A DNA stretch of 64,000 nt from Streptomyces qinzhouensis (lineage in GTDB: Bacteria; Actinomycetota; Actinomycetes; Streptomycetales; Streptomycetaceae). The stretch's first letter is position 1; the number at the start of each line of letters is the position of its first letter. The notes beneath the pieces were generated by a model. The model was not told the origin of the DNA and did not search any database. It saw nothing but the letters and a program-made list of their open reading frames with translations. The stretch spans positions 868,001 through 932,000 of the forward strand of contig NZ_CP042266.1 of the NCBI RefSeq assembly GCF_007856155.1, read 5' to 3'. This document shows positions 53,369 to 61,444 of the stretch, piece by piece. The position numbers were made by a program, and so were the translations under genes.

Positions 53369-54732
53369 GCAGGTCCGCCCGGCTCCTGACGGTCGTTCTC
53401 GGGTGCTTCGCGCTGCTGGCCTCCCTGCCGGGCGGCACACCGCCCGGCAACGAGCGGCACCCCGGCTCCAGCCGGACACCGGCCTCGGCCGCCTACACGG
53501 TCGAGCTGGCCGGTGACTCCTCGGGAGGCCAGTGGTCCGGGCACCAGCGCGTGACGTTCACCCAGGTCTCGGTGGATCCGCTCCGGGAAGTCTTCCTCCG
53601 GCTGTGGGGCAACGCCCCTGGGGGCTGCTCGGCACCGGCGGTCACCGTGACGGACCTCGTCGGGGGCACCGCGGACGGCCTCCGGGTCGGATGCACGGCG
53701 CTGCGGATCGCCCTGCCGGAGCCGCTCGGGCCCGGCGAGCGCCACACGATCGGCTTCGACTTCACCGTACGGGCCCCCGAACTCGCCGACAGCGCGGGAA
53801 GGTTCGGCCGACACGGGGCGTACAGCCACTTCGGCAACGCCCTGCCGGTGCTCGCGGTCCGGGACGGCGCGGGCTGGCACCTCGACCCGTTCACCGGTAC
53901 CGGGGAGTCCTTCTACACCCTGGCCGCCGACTTCACCGTGGTGCTCGACCACCCGTCCGCACTCCAGGTGCCCGCCACCGGCAGCGCGACCGACACCCCG
54001 GGGACCGCCGGACGGACCGTCACCACGGTGACGGCCCGCGAGGTGCGTGACTTCGCCTGGTCCGCGGGCCCGTTCGACACCGTCTCCGACGTCTCCGCGG
54101 GCGGGGTCACGATCAAGGTCCACAGCGGGGCCGGTATCGCGGCGGCGGACGCCCGGGCCATGCTGGCCGCCGCCGGTTCCGGGCTGGACACGCACGCCCG
54201 CGCGTTCGGCGCCTACCCCTACACCGAGCTGGACGTCGTGGTGGACAACGACCTCTGGTTCAGCGGCATGGAGTACCCGGGGTTCGTCCTGAACCGGGTG
54301 AAGACCTCCGCCCTCATTCACGAGATCGCCCACCAGTGGTGGTACGGCGTCGTCGGGGACGACCAGTACCGCCGGCCCTGGCTGGACGAGTCCTTCGCCG
54401 AGTACGCCACCGAACTCGCCCTCGGCCGCGACGGCTCGGGCTGCTGGAGAGCCGTCGAGTGGTCGACACCGCGGGAGCGGATCACCAACGGCATGGCGTA
54501 CTGGGACGAACATCCCGACCGGTACGAGGACGTCGTCTACGGCTACGGCGCCTGCGCGCTGCACGACCTGCGCCGGAGGATCGGGGCCGACGCGATGACC
54601 CGTCTGCTCCGCGGGTACGTCCGTACCCACCGGTACGGCGTGAGCACCACGTCCGCCTTCAAGGCCGCCGCCCGGGCCGCGACCGCCGAGGATCTGACCC
54701 GGTTCTGGGCCGACCACCGGATCGATGGCTGA
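53365..54732 (+). CDS. Secreted M1 family metallo-aminopeptidase
   Basis: 455 aa from TTG 53365, which overlaps the CMP hydrolase stop by 4 bp. A signal peptide (RLLTVVLGCFALLASLPGG) points to export. The zinc site H319-E320-x-x-H323 with E342 eighteen residues on (HEIAHQWW...DESFAEY), the exopeptidase-type SGMEYPG (E303) and a catalytic Tyr (VVYGYG) are intact. It is about half the length of PepN, without the C-terminal helical domain. Being coupled to the nucleoside cluster, it may trim an aminoacyl-capped product outside the cell, as PepN1 does for leucyl-blasticidin S. Confidence 0.85.
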   Translation: MSRSARLLTVVLGCFALLASLPGGTPPGNERHPGSSRTPASAAYTVELAGDSSGGQWSGHQRVTFTQVSVDPLREVFLRLWGNAPGGCSAPAVTVTDLVGGTADGLRVGCTALRIALPEPLGPGERHTIGFDFTVRAPELADSAGRFGRHGAYSHFGNALPVLAVRDGAGWHLDPFTGTGESFYTLAADFTVVLDHPSALQVPATGSATDTPGTAGRTVTTVTAREVRDFAWSAGPFDTVSDVSAGGVTIKVHSGAGIAAADARAMLAAAGSGLDTHARAFGAYPYTELDVVVDNDLWFSGMEYPGFVLNRVKTSALIHEIAHQWWYGVVGDDQYRRPWLDESFAEYATELALGRDGSGCWRAVEWSTPRERITNGMAYWDEHPDRYEDVVYGYGACALHDLRRRIGADAMTRLLRGYVRTHRYGVSTTSAFKAAARAATAEDLTRFWADHRIDG

Positions 54733-54797
54733 CCCGTCGTCACCGGCGGCGACACACGGCCCGCCCCGCGGCGGGTGGCGTACGGCCGCGTCCGGAC

Positions 54798-54881
54798 CGG
54801 TCACGGCCGTCGCCCGGCGCCGCCCCGGAAGCGCCGCCGGCCGCCGCGGTCCGTCTCAGCGGGCCCGGACGGCCGTGACCG
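54798..54881. terminator. Long inverted repeat at the end of the cluster
   Basis: Perfect 14-bp arms CGGTCACGGCCGTC (54798-54811) and GACGGCCGTGACCG (54868-54881) flank 56 bp. The right arm lies in the last codons of the convergent methyltransferase gene. It probably ends transcription of the nucleoside cluster. Confidence 0.6.
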
Positions 54882-55692
54882 TGTAGTAGTCGAGGATCCC
54901 GTCCTCGTAGGCGCGCAGGAAGTTCCGGGGCCAGGTCCCCGCGGCCCACCATCGGCTGAGCCACCGGTCCCACCCCGGCCAGACCTGCGCTCCGATCGGC
55001 TCGACACGGACTTCGGTGAGACCTGCCGCCGAGAACGCGTCCGCGAGGGCCGCCACCGGCCGGGCGAGGTCCAGGCCGTTCGCGTACGTCTCCAGCAGGT
55101 CCGCCAGCTGTCCGGGGCGGGTGGGGGCGTCGTCCACGGTGAAGAAGCTGGCCACGGCCGTACGGCCGCCCGGGCGGAGGATCCGCGCCGCCTCCTCGGC
55201 GAAGGCGGTGAGATCCGGGAAGTGCTGGGCGGCCTCGACACTGACGACGGCGTCGTACGCCTCGTCCTCCGACGGGATCCGCTCCGCGGCCCCCTGGACG
55301 AACCGGAGCCGGTCCGGCGCCCGGCGGAGGAGGTCCGTGTGCAGTTCGCGGGCGCGCCGCAACTGCTGCGGGTGGACGTCCAGGCCGGTCACCGCGGCGG
55401 GTCCGTACTCCTCCAGGGCGAGGGCGCAGCCCCGGCCGAGTCCGCAGCCCACCTCCAGCACCCGGTCCGGCCCGCGCAGCGCGGCGGCGTCCAGGACGTG
55501 CCGGTACAGATCCCGCTGGCTGCGGATCCGCTCCGGCTCCCCCGGCGGCCGGGCCGGATCGACCGCCTTCCAGTAGCCGAAGTTGATGAAGCCGCCGCCG
55601 AAGATCGGCTCCGCGCTCAGATCGGCCGGGCCGTACGTCTCACGCACCACGGGGCGCATGGGGGAATCCGCCCCGGGAACACCGTCCGCCAC
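54856..55692 (-). CDS. Class I SAM-dependent methyltransferase
   Basis: 278 aa from GTG 55692, with GGGAGG 5-6 bp ahead. The N-terminal NFGYWKAVDPARPPGEPERI segment and SAM loop VLEVGCGLGRGCALAL resemble small-molecule O/C-methyltransferases of the rifamycin/sterol type (Methyltransf_11). AAERIPSEDEAYDAVVSVEAAQHFPD and ILRPGGR follow as expected. It is convergent with the cluster, so membership in the nucleoside pathway is uncertain. Confidence 0.87.
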   Translation of the reverse strand: MADGVPGADSPMRPVVRETYGPADLSAEPIFGGGFINFGYWKAVDPARPPGEPERIRSQRDLYRHVLDAAALRGPDRVLEVGCGLGRGCALALEEYGPAAVTGLDVHPQQLRRARELHTDLLRRAPDRLRFVQGAAERIPSEDEAYDAVVSVEAAQHFPDLTAFAEEAARILRPGGRTAVASFFTVDDAPTRPGQLADLLETYANGLDLARPVAALADAFSAAGLTEVRVEPIGAQVWPGWDRWLSRWWAAGTWPRNFLRAYEDGILDYYTVTAVRAR

Positions 55693-55810
55693 CCTTGCCT
55701 CCCTCGAAGCCCGTTCCCCCCATCATGCCCGGATCACACGGCCGTATCCCGGAGCGGAACGCGCGGGCGCGCGCCCGGGGTTCCACGGTCCGGTCCGGGC
55801 GTTCCGTGGT

Positions 55811-56446
55811 TCAGTACAGCCCCGCGCGGGAGCGCGCCTCGGCGGCGGTCTTCAGATCGCGCAGCCAGGCTTCGAGACCCTGCCGGAGGATCTCGGTCGC
55901 GACCTCGGGGACCGCTTCGACCTGGGGACCGGTGTGGGTCTCCTCGGTGGCGACCCGGACGCCGCCCGGCACCCGGGTGAAGGTCCATACGTGGATGCCG
56001 TCGATGCGCAGCCCTTCGGCGGTCGCGGGGCCGGTCCAGCGGATGCAGGAGCCGTGCTTGAGCTGCTCGACGGTCGAGGTGATCTCCAGACGGGTGGCAG
56101 GTGTCACCGGGTTGGGAGGTACGGGCATGGTCCAGCGGAACGCCGATCCCTTCCGGAAGGGGCCGTGGTCCAGGCGCTCGGCGCTGTCGACGGAGCCCTT
56201 CCAGAGCGGCCAGTGCGCGATTTCGGTCTGAAGCCTCCAGATCGTGTGCGGCGGGGCGTCGATGACGGTCTCGGTCCGGTGGCGGACGCTCGCGCCGGGG
56301 TCGACGCCCTTGCCCCGGCAGGTGAGGGGCGCCCCGGGCCGTTCGGGGCCGGCCACGGCGGGCGCGGCGGCGGTGCCGAGGGCACCGAGGAGGAGGGAGG
56401 CGGTGCACAGGACGGCACGGATGCCGGTACCCGGGAATGCGGGCAT
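55811..56446 (-). CDS. Secreted SRPBCC-domain protein
   Basis: 211 aa from ATG 56446, with AAGGGGA 5 bp ahead. A signal peptide (GIRAVLCTASLLLGALGTAAAPAVA) precedes a START/SRPBCC fold beginning TETVIDAPPHTIWRLQTEIAHWPLWKGSV and ending with ILRQGLEAWLRDLKTAAE. Such domains bind hydrophobic ligands; an exported version is less common. It is divergent from a TetR gene with palindromes between, which probably controls it. Confidence 0.82.
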   Translation of the reverse strand: MPAFPGTGIRAVLCTASLLLGALGTAAAPAVAGPERPGAPLTCRGKGVDPGASVRHRTETVIDAPPHTIWRLQTEIAHWPLWKGSVDSAERLDHGPFRKGSAFRWTMPVPPNPVTPATRLEITSTVEQLKHGSCIRWTGPATAEGLRIDGIHVWTFTRVPGGVRVATEETHTGPQVEAVPEVATEILRQGLEAWLRDLKTAAEARSRAGLY

Positions 56447-56532
56447 GTCGTTCCCCTTGTCGGTGGTGGCCGTACGGGCGGCGGGACGGGGAGGCACCCC
56501 CGTACCACTAGAAGTTCTCGGTTGCGTGAGAA

Positions 56533-56580
56533 GTTATAACGACACATGAAGCCACCGGTCAACAGGTTGAGTGATAACCT
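56533..56580. promoter_or_regulatory. Palindromes between SRPBCC and TetR genes
   Basis: GTTATAAC (56533-56540), TCAACAGGTTGA (56559-56570) and AGGTT-7-AACCT (56564-56580) crowd an AT-richer spacer of 183 bp between the two starts. At least one is likely the TetR operator. Confidence 0.5.
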
Positions 56581-56629
56581 CTAACGAAATCTTGGAGATA
56601 TAGCGAAGACAGTGGAGAGGTGGCGGTCC

Positions 56630-57283
56630 ATGGGGGACGCCGAGCCGAGGACACCTCGGGAGCGATACCGGGCCCAGGTCCGCGCGGAGATCAAGGAACA
56701 CGCCCGGGACCAGATCGCCGCGGCGGGGGCGTCCGCGCTCTCCCTCAACGCGATCGCCAAACAGCTGGGCATGAGCGGACCCGCGCTCTACCGCTATTTC
56801 GCCGGCCGCGACGAGCTGATCACCGAGCTGGTCCGGGATGCCTACCGGAGCCTCGCCGACACCGTCCGTACGGCCGCCGCGTCCGGTGCCGACCTCGCCG
56901 GTCTGGCGTACACGCTGCGCGGCTGGGCCCTGGCGGACCCACAGCGGTACCTGCTCATCTACGGCACCCCCGTACCCGGCTACCACGCCCCCCAGGACAT
57001 CACCGGTATCTCGTCCGAGATCATGGCCGTTCTCCTCGACGCCTGCGCGGCGCTCGCCCCGGAGGAGTCACCGGCACCGCTCGACACCCATCTGGCGGAC
57101 CACCGGGACTGGGCCGGCGAGAACCCCGCCCCGCCCGCCGCCCTCCGCCTGGCCCTGACCTTCTGGACCCGGATACACGGCCTGCTCTCCCTGGAACTCG
57201 CCGGTCACTTCGCCCCCATGGGCTTCGACCCCGGCGTGCTCTTCGCGGCCGAGGTGGACGCTCTCGCGGCGCGCGGGCTCTGA
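56630..57283 (+). CDS. TetR/AcrR family regulator
   Basis: 217 aa from ATG 56630 (GAGAGG 9 bp ahead; GTG 56612 is an alternative). The N-terminal HTH ALSLNAIAKQLGMSGPALYRYFAGRDELI is typical, followed by a TetR_C-like ligand domain with RYLLIYGTPVPGYHAP, a motif of the WHG/TetR_C_13 group. It is divergent from the SRPBCC gene and is its probable regulator. Confidence 0.9.
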   Translation: MGDAEPRTPRERYRAQVRAEIKEHARDQIAAAGASALSLNAIAKQLGMSGPALYRYFAGRDELITELVRDAYRSLADTVRTAAASGADLAGLAYTLRGWALADPQRYLLIYGTPVPGYHAPQDITGISSEIMAVLLDACAALAPEESPAPLDTHLADHRDWAGENPAPPAALRLALTFWTRIHGLLSLELAGHFAPMGFDPGVLFAAEVDALAARGL

Positions 57284-57428
57284 CGCGCACCCGGCCGGGT
57301 TCCCGTGCGGCGCCCCAGGGGCCCGAAACGGTGAACTCCCGCGCGCCCGGGCACGTACTCCCTCGCAGAGGCCGGACGATCCTCGTGAGCCCGGCCCACG
57401 GGACCGTCAGCAGAAGGAGCGCACACAG

Positions 57429-57911
57429 ATGTCCGAATCACAGCGGGAGCCCCGCACCGTCTGTCGCAGGACCGTCGTCGCCGCGGTGGGCGGGGCCGGT
57501 CTCACGGTCGCGCTGACGGCGTGCGGCTCGGACGACGCCCCGTCCGGGAGCGGCGAGCAGGGCGCGGGGGGCACGGGCGCGAGCACCGGCGGCACCTCGG
57601 GCGGCACCTCGGGCGGCTCGTCGGGCGGCGGCAAGGTGCTGGCCAAGGTGGCCGACATTCCCGAAGGCGGGGGCAAGGTGGTCGGCGATGTGGTGATCAC
57701 CCAGCCGGTGAAGGGCGAGTTCAAGGCCTTCTCCGCCCAGTGCACCCATCAGGGGTGCGCGGTGCGGAGCGTGGCGGACAACGTCATCGTCTGCCCCTGC
57801 CACGACAGCCGGTTCGACGCCTCCGACGGCAGCGTGAAGGCCGGTCCGGCCCCGCGCCCGCTGTCGCCCACCGCGGTCCGGCAGGAGGGCGACTCCATCG
57901 TGCTGGCCTAA
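57429..57911 (+). CDS. Rieske 2Fe-2S lipoprotein
   Basis: 160 aa. The N-terminus has CRRTVVAAVGGAGLTVALTAC: a twin-arginine-like pair, hydrophobic core and lipobox Cys, so a Tat-exported, lipid-anchored protein is likely. A Gly/Ser/Thr linker (about 40-65) leads to the Rieske fold with both cluster-binding boxes, CTHQGCAV and CPCHDSRFD, and the terminal AVRQEGDSIVLA strand. It would be an electron carrier on the outer face of the membrane; its partner is unknown. Confidence 0.92.
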   Translation: MSESQREPRTVCRRTVVAAVGGAGLTVALTACGSDDAPSGSGEQGAGGTGASTGGTSGGTSGGSSGGGKVLAKVADIPEGGGKVVGDVVITQPVKGEFKAFSAQCTHQGCAVRSVADNVIVCPCHDSRFDASDGSVKAGPAPRPLSPTAVRQEGDSIVLA

Positions 57912-57925
57912 GGAGCGGGGGCGGG

Positions 57926-58591
57926 TCAGGGGGTGCGCCGCCGCCAGGCGTCGAGCACCGCGTCGCAGGTGGTGACGGTGGCGACGGGCGCCAGGGTGTG
58001 ACGGATCATCGCGGGGGTGTAGTCGGCCGGCACCCCCGCGATCGCGTCCCCCGGCACGACGGCCGTATAGCCGAGGTTCACCGCGTCGAACACGGTGTTC
58101 GGTACGGCGACGTTCGCCGATACCCCGGTGATCAGCAGGGTCCGGCAGCCGAGATTGCGGAGCAACGGGTCGAGTCCGGTCCCGGCGAGGGGCGAGAGTC
58201 CGTGCAGCCGCCGGACGACGAGGTCCTCGGCCGCGGCCTCGACGGGCGGCGCCAACTCTACGGCCGGGGTACCGGAATGCTGTTGTACGGGGAGGGCCCC
58301 CAGGGCCCGGAAGAGCGGGGCGTTGCGGTTGGCGCCCCGCCCGTCGGGGCGGCGTTCGGCCAGCGCGTGCACGACCTGGACGCCCGCGGCGCGCGCCGCC
58401 GCGGCCAGCCGGGCGATCCGGTCGAGGACGCCGGACTCCCGTGCCACGGCGGCGAGTTCGGGCAGCGCGCTCCGCGCCCCGACGACACCGCGCTGGCATT
58501 CGACGGTGAGCAGGACGGTGCCGGCCGGGTCGAGCAGGCGCGACAGACGGTCGCCCGCCGCGGTTCCGGTACCGGGTGCGCCGGACGGCAT
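57926..58591 (-). CDS. Isochorismatase-like protein with altered catalytic triad
   Basis: 221 aa of the cysteine-hydrolase fold. The first catalytic Asp is Glu (E31 in TVECQRG), the Lys position is Arg (VVRRLHG, about 127-128) and the nucleophile Cys is Ala (A162 in TGVSANVAVPNT). The overall fold looks intact (VLLTVECQRGVVG, LLITGVSANVAVPNTVFDAVNLGYTAVV). It is either a non-catalytic member or one with different chemistry. It is convergent with the Rieske gene. Confidence 0.85.
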   Translation of the reverse strand: MPSGAPGTGTAAGDRLSRLLDPAGTVLLTVECQRGVVGARSALPELAAVARESGVLDRIARLAAAARAAGVQVVHALAERRPDGRGANRNAPLFRALGALPVQQHSGTPAVELAPPVEAAAEDLVVRRLHGLSPLAGTGLDPLLRNLGCRTLLITGVSANVAVPNTVFDAVNLGYTAVVPGDAIAGVPADYTPAMIRHTLAPVATVTTCDAVLDAWRRRTP

Positions 58592-58761
58592 CTCGGGGTC
58601 CTTCCGCCGGGTACGGGTACGGGGTCACCGCGGCGGCCCCGCGGCATCCGCGCCGCCGCGGCCCCCCTTGCGCCCCGGCGGCGGAGCGCCCATGATTCCT
58701 GACACATCGTCAGATCACAAGTCCGTGCGGCCCGCCGTACGGGCGGGAGCGGGAGGGGCGG

Positions 58762-59265
58762 ATGGCGGCAGTGCCAGAGCGGCACCGACCCACGGCCGCG
58801 CAGCGCCGGGGCCGTCGGATCATGATGACCCCCGAGGAGATCGACGTCTTCCTCACCGGACAGCGCACCTGCCGGGTCGCCACCGTCTCACCGGACGGCC
58901 GTCCCCATGCCGGCGCGCTCTGGTACGCCTGGGACGGCACGTCCCTGTGGCTCTATTCGATCGTCCGCAGCCGGCGCCGGGCCGATCTGCGGCGCGATCC
59001 CCGGATCGCGGTCCTGGTGGACGCCGGTGAGGAGTACGGCGAACTGCGCGGTGTGGAGCTGTCGGGGACGGTGGTCCCGGTCGGCGAGTCGCCGCGCACC
59101 GGCGAACCCTGCGCGGAGCTGCGGGAGCCGGAGAAGCTGTTCGCCCGGAAGAACTTCGGTCTGGACGCGATGCCGCACGACGGGCGGCACGACTGGCTGC
59201 GGCTCACCCCGGACACGGTCGTGTCCTGGGACTTCCGCAAGCCGGGGCGGACCGCCTCACCCTGA
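58762..59265 (+). CDS. PNPOx-family (F420/FMN-binding) protein
   Basis: 167 aa split-barrel protein: FLTGQRTCRVATVSPDGRPHAGALWYAWDGTSLWLYS, then RRADLRRDPRIAVLVDAGEEYGELRGVELSG, the pattern of the actinobacterial PPOX-class F420-dependent proteins. A basic 20-residue leader precedes the domain; ATG 58822 (MMTPEEID) is a possible shorter start, but GGGAGGGG stands just before ATG 58762. The substrate is not predictable. Confidence 0.87.
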   Translation: MAAVPERHRPTAAQRRGRRIMMTPEEIDVFLTGQRTCRVATVSPDGRPHAGALWYAWDGTSLWLYSIVRSRRRADLRRDPRIAVLVDAGEEYGELRGVELSGTVVPVGESPRTGEPCAELREPEKLFARKNFGLDAMPHDGRHDWLRLTPDTVVSWDFRKPGRTASP

Positions 59266-59290
59266 CGGGCCCGCGGTCCCGCGGTCCGGT

Positions 59291-60211
59291 TCAGCCCGCC
59301 GCCGGGTCAGCGCCGACCAGCGCCGCCGCGTCGGCCAGCGCCCCCACGGTCGCCCGGACGGACGGCCGCCGGTCGGCGTCGGTGCGCCACACCGCGTACA
59401 CATGCCGCAGCACTCGCCGGCGTACGGGGACGAGCACGACGCCCTCCGGCACCGGACCGCGGCCCAGCCGGGGGGTGACGCAGACCCCGCAGCCGGCGGC
59501 GATCAGCGCCAACTGGGTGTGCTGCTCCCCCGCCAGATGTGAGATGCGCGGCTCGATTCCGCGCGAGCGCAGGGTGAACACCAGCCATTCGTGGCAGAAC
59601 TCGCCCTCGGGCCACGACACCCAGTCGTCGTCCGCGAAGTCCTCCAGGTCGACTTCCGCCCGGCCCGCCAGGGGGTGCCCCGCGGGCATCGCGATATCGG
59701 CCGCGTCGTCGAGCAGACGCGCCTGGGCCAGCCCGCCCGGCACGGGCAGCCGCTTGTTGCTCCAGTCGAGGACGACGGCGAGGTCGTAGTCGCCCCGGAT
59801 GACACCGCGGATGCCGCCCTCGGGCTCCGTCTCGCGGGTGCGCACCCGCAGGTCGGGGTGGCCGGCCCGGAGAGCCGAGAGCATCCCCGGGAACAGTCCG
59901 CGGGCCGCCGTCGGGAACGCGGCGACCTGCACCTCGCCGACCACCTGCCCGCGCTGCGCCTCGATATCCGCCTGTGCCAGTTCGACCTGGGACAGGATCC
60001 GGGCCGCGTGTCCCGCGAGCAGTCGGCCCGCGTCGGTGAGCCGCACGCCCCGTCCGTTCTTGGCGAGCAGCTGCTGCCCGACCTCCCGCTCCAGCTTGGA
60101 CAACTGCTGGGAGACGGCGGAGGTCGTGACGTGCAGCCCGTCGGCGGCACCGCTCACCGACCCGTGGCGGGCGAGGGCGTCCAGGGTCCGCAGGCGCTCC
60201 AGATTCCACAT
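59291..60211 (-). CDS. LysR family transcriptional regulator
   Basis: 306 aa from ATG 60211. N-terminal HTH LRTLDALARHGSVSGAADGLHVTTSAVSQQLSKLEREVG, then the LysR substrate domain. It is divergent from a DMT transporter gene with 74 bp between starts. The inverted repeat at 60241-60265 fits the T-N11-A pattern of LysR sites, so the transporter is the probable target. Confidence 0.93.
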   Translation of the reverse strand: MWNLERLRTLDALARHGSVSGAADGLHVTTSAVSQQLSKLEREVGQQLLAKNGRGVRLTDAGRLLAGHAARILSQVELAQADIEAQRGQVVGEVQVAAFPTAARGLFPGMLSALRAGHPDLRVRTRETEPEGGIRGVIRGDYDLAVVLDWSNKRLPVPGGLAQARLLDDAADIAMPAGHPLAGRAEVDLEDFADDDWVSWPEGEFCHEWLVFTLRSRGIEPRISHLAGEQHTQLALIAAGCGVCVTPRLGRGPVPEGVVLVPVRRRVLRHVYAVWRTDADRRPSVRATVGALADAAALVGADPAAG

Positions 60212-60240
60212 GTAAGGAATGCTAATCGATTCACGGAAGA

Positions 60241-60265
60241 AAATCTCACTTGTGCTACGAGATTT
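60241..60265. promoter_or_regulatory. LysR-type operator candidate
   Basis: AAATCTC (60241-60247), 11-bp spacer, GAGATTT (60259-60265): a perfect 7-bp inverted repeat between the LysR and DMT starts. Confidence 0.6.
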
Positions 60266-60285
60266 CCCGGGTGACAGTAGACCTC

Positions 60286-61386
60286 ATGACCACCGCCGCC
60301 CGGGGCTCCGCAGCCCCCACCGCGGGCCTCCGGGCCGCGTTCCGCCGCTCCCGGGTGGACTGGCGCCTGCGCTTCGCCTTCCTCTCCGTCGTATGGGGTT
60401 TCAGCTTTCTGCTGACCAAGGTCGGCACCCATGGATTCGCCCCGTTCCAGGTGACCCTCGGCCGTCTCCTCTTCGGTACGGCGGTCCTGGCCGTGGCCCT
60501 CGCGATGCGGCGCGAGGGGCTGCCGCGCGGGCGGCGGACCTGGTGGCATCTGACGGTGGCCGCGTTCCTGCTGAACGCCCTGCCGTTCTCCCTTTTCGCC
60601 TACTCCCAGGAGACGATTCCCTCGGCGCTGGCCGCGATCTGCAACGCGACATCACCGCTGTGGGGCATGGTCCTCTCGCTGGTCGCCCTCTCCGAGGACC
60701 GGCCGACCCGGCGCCGGGTCGCCGGGCTCGGCATCGGCTTCCTCGGGGTGCTCACGGTGCTCGGCGCCTGGCAGGGGTTCTCCGGGATCGCCCCGTCCGG
60801 CACGGCGCTGGCGCTGCTGGCGGCCCTGAGCTATCCGGTCGGCTGGATATACGTCCGCCGCACGCTGGCGGGGAGCAGCCACTCGAATCTGTCGCTGACC
60901 ACCGGCCAGCTCCTGATCGCCACCGTCCAGCTCTCCGTCGTCACCCCGTTGTTCGCGGGCTTCCCGACCTCGTTCCCGATGGTGCCGCTGCTGTCGATCG
61001 CCGCGCTCGGGGCACTGGCCACCGGCCTCGCGATGCTGGTGCAGTACGGGCTGGTCGCCGAGGTCGGGCCGACGACGGCCCAGACGGTCACGTACTTCAC
61101 CCCGGTCATCGCGACGGTCGCGGGTGTGACGGTGCTCGGCGAACATCTGAGCTGGAGCACTCCGGTGGGTGCACTCGTGATCATCGCGGGTGCGGCGCTG
61201 AGCCAGTCCCGGACCGGGGCGGCGGCCCGGAAGGCCGCGGCACGGGCGAAGGGCGATTCCGCCGCCCCGCCGGTCCCGGATCCCCGGCCCGGGACGGCCG
61301 AGGGCGCGACCATTTCGGCTCCGGCGGCCGGAGGGACCGGTCCGGCCGCCGCCCCCGTGGGCAGGGGAAGCGCCCGGGGGATATGA
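60286..61386 (+). CDS. EamA/DMT superfamily transporter
   Basis: 366 aa from ATG 60286; GTG 60250 is an alternative but lies in the operator candidate. Ten membrane segments in two EamA repeats; the SLSLTTGQLLIATVQLSVV and VAEVGPTTAQTVTYFTPVIATVAGVTVLGEHLSW blocks are typical. The C-terminal ~70 residues form a Pro/Ala-rich cytoplasmic tail. It is probably an amino-acid or metabolite exporter under the divergent LysR. Confidence 0.9.
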   Translation: MTTAARGSAAPTAGLRAAFRRSRVDWRLRFAFLSVVWGFSFLLTKVGTHGFAPFQVTLGRLLFGTAVLAVALAMRREGLPRGRRTWWHLTVAAFLLNALPFSLFAYSQETIPSALAAICNATSPLWGMVLSLVALSEDRPTRRRVAGLGIGFLGVLTVLGAWQGFSGIAPSGTALALLAALSYPVGWIYVRRTLAGSSHSNLSLTTGQLLIATVQLSVVTPLFAGFPTSFPMVPLLSIAALGALATGLAMLVQYGLVAEVGPTTAQTVTYFTPVIATVAGVTVLGEHLSWSTPVGALVIIAGAALSQSRTGAAARKAAARAKGDSAAPPVPDPRPGTAEGATISAPAAGGTGPAAAPVGRGSARGI

Positions 61387-61444
61387 GGGCGCCGCGCGCC
61401 CGGGCGGCAGGGAAGCCGTACCGAGCGGGCGGCGCGAGTCTCCG

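Noticed and set aside
54856..55692. Membership of this methyltransferase in the nucleoside cluster
   Set aside because: It is on the opposite strand beyond a long inverted repeat, and the pathway already has its guanidino methyltransferase; it cannot be excluded but is not supported.
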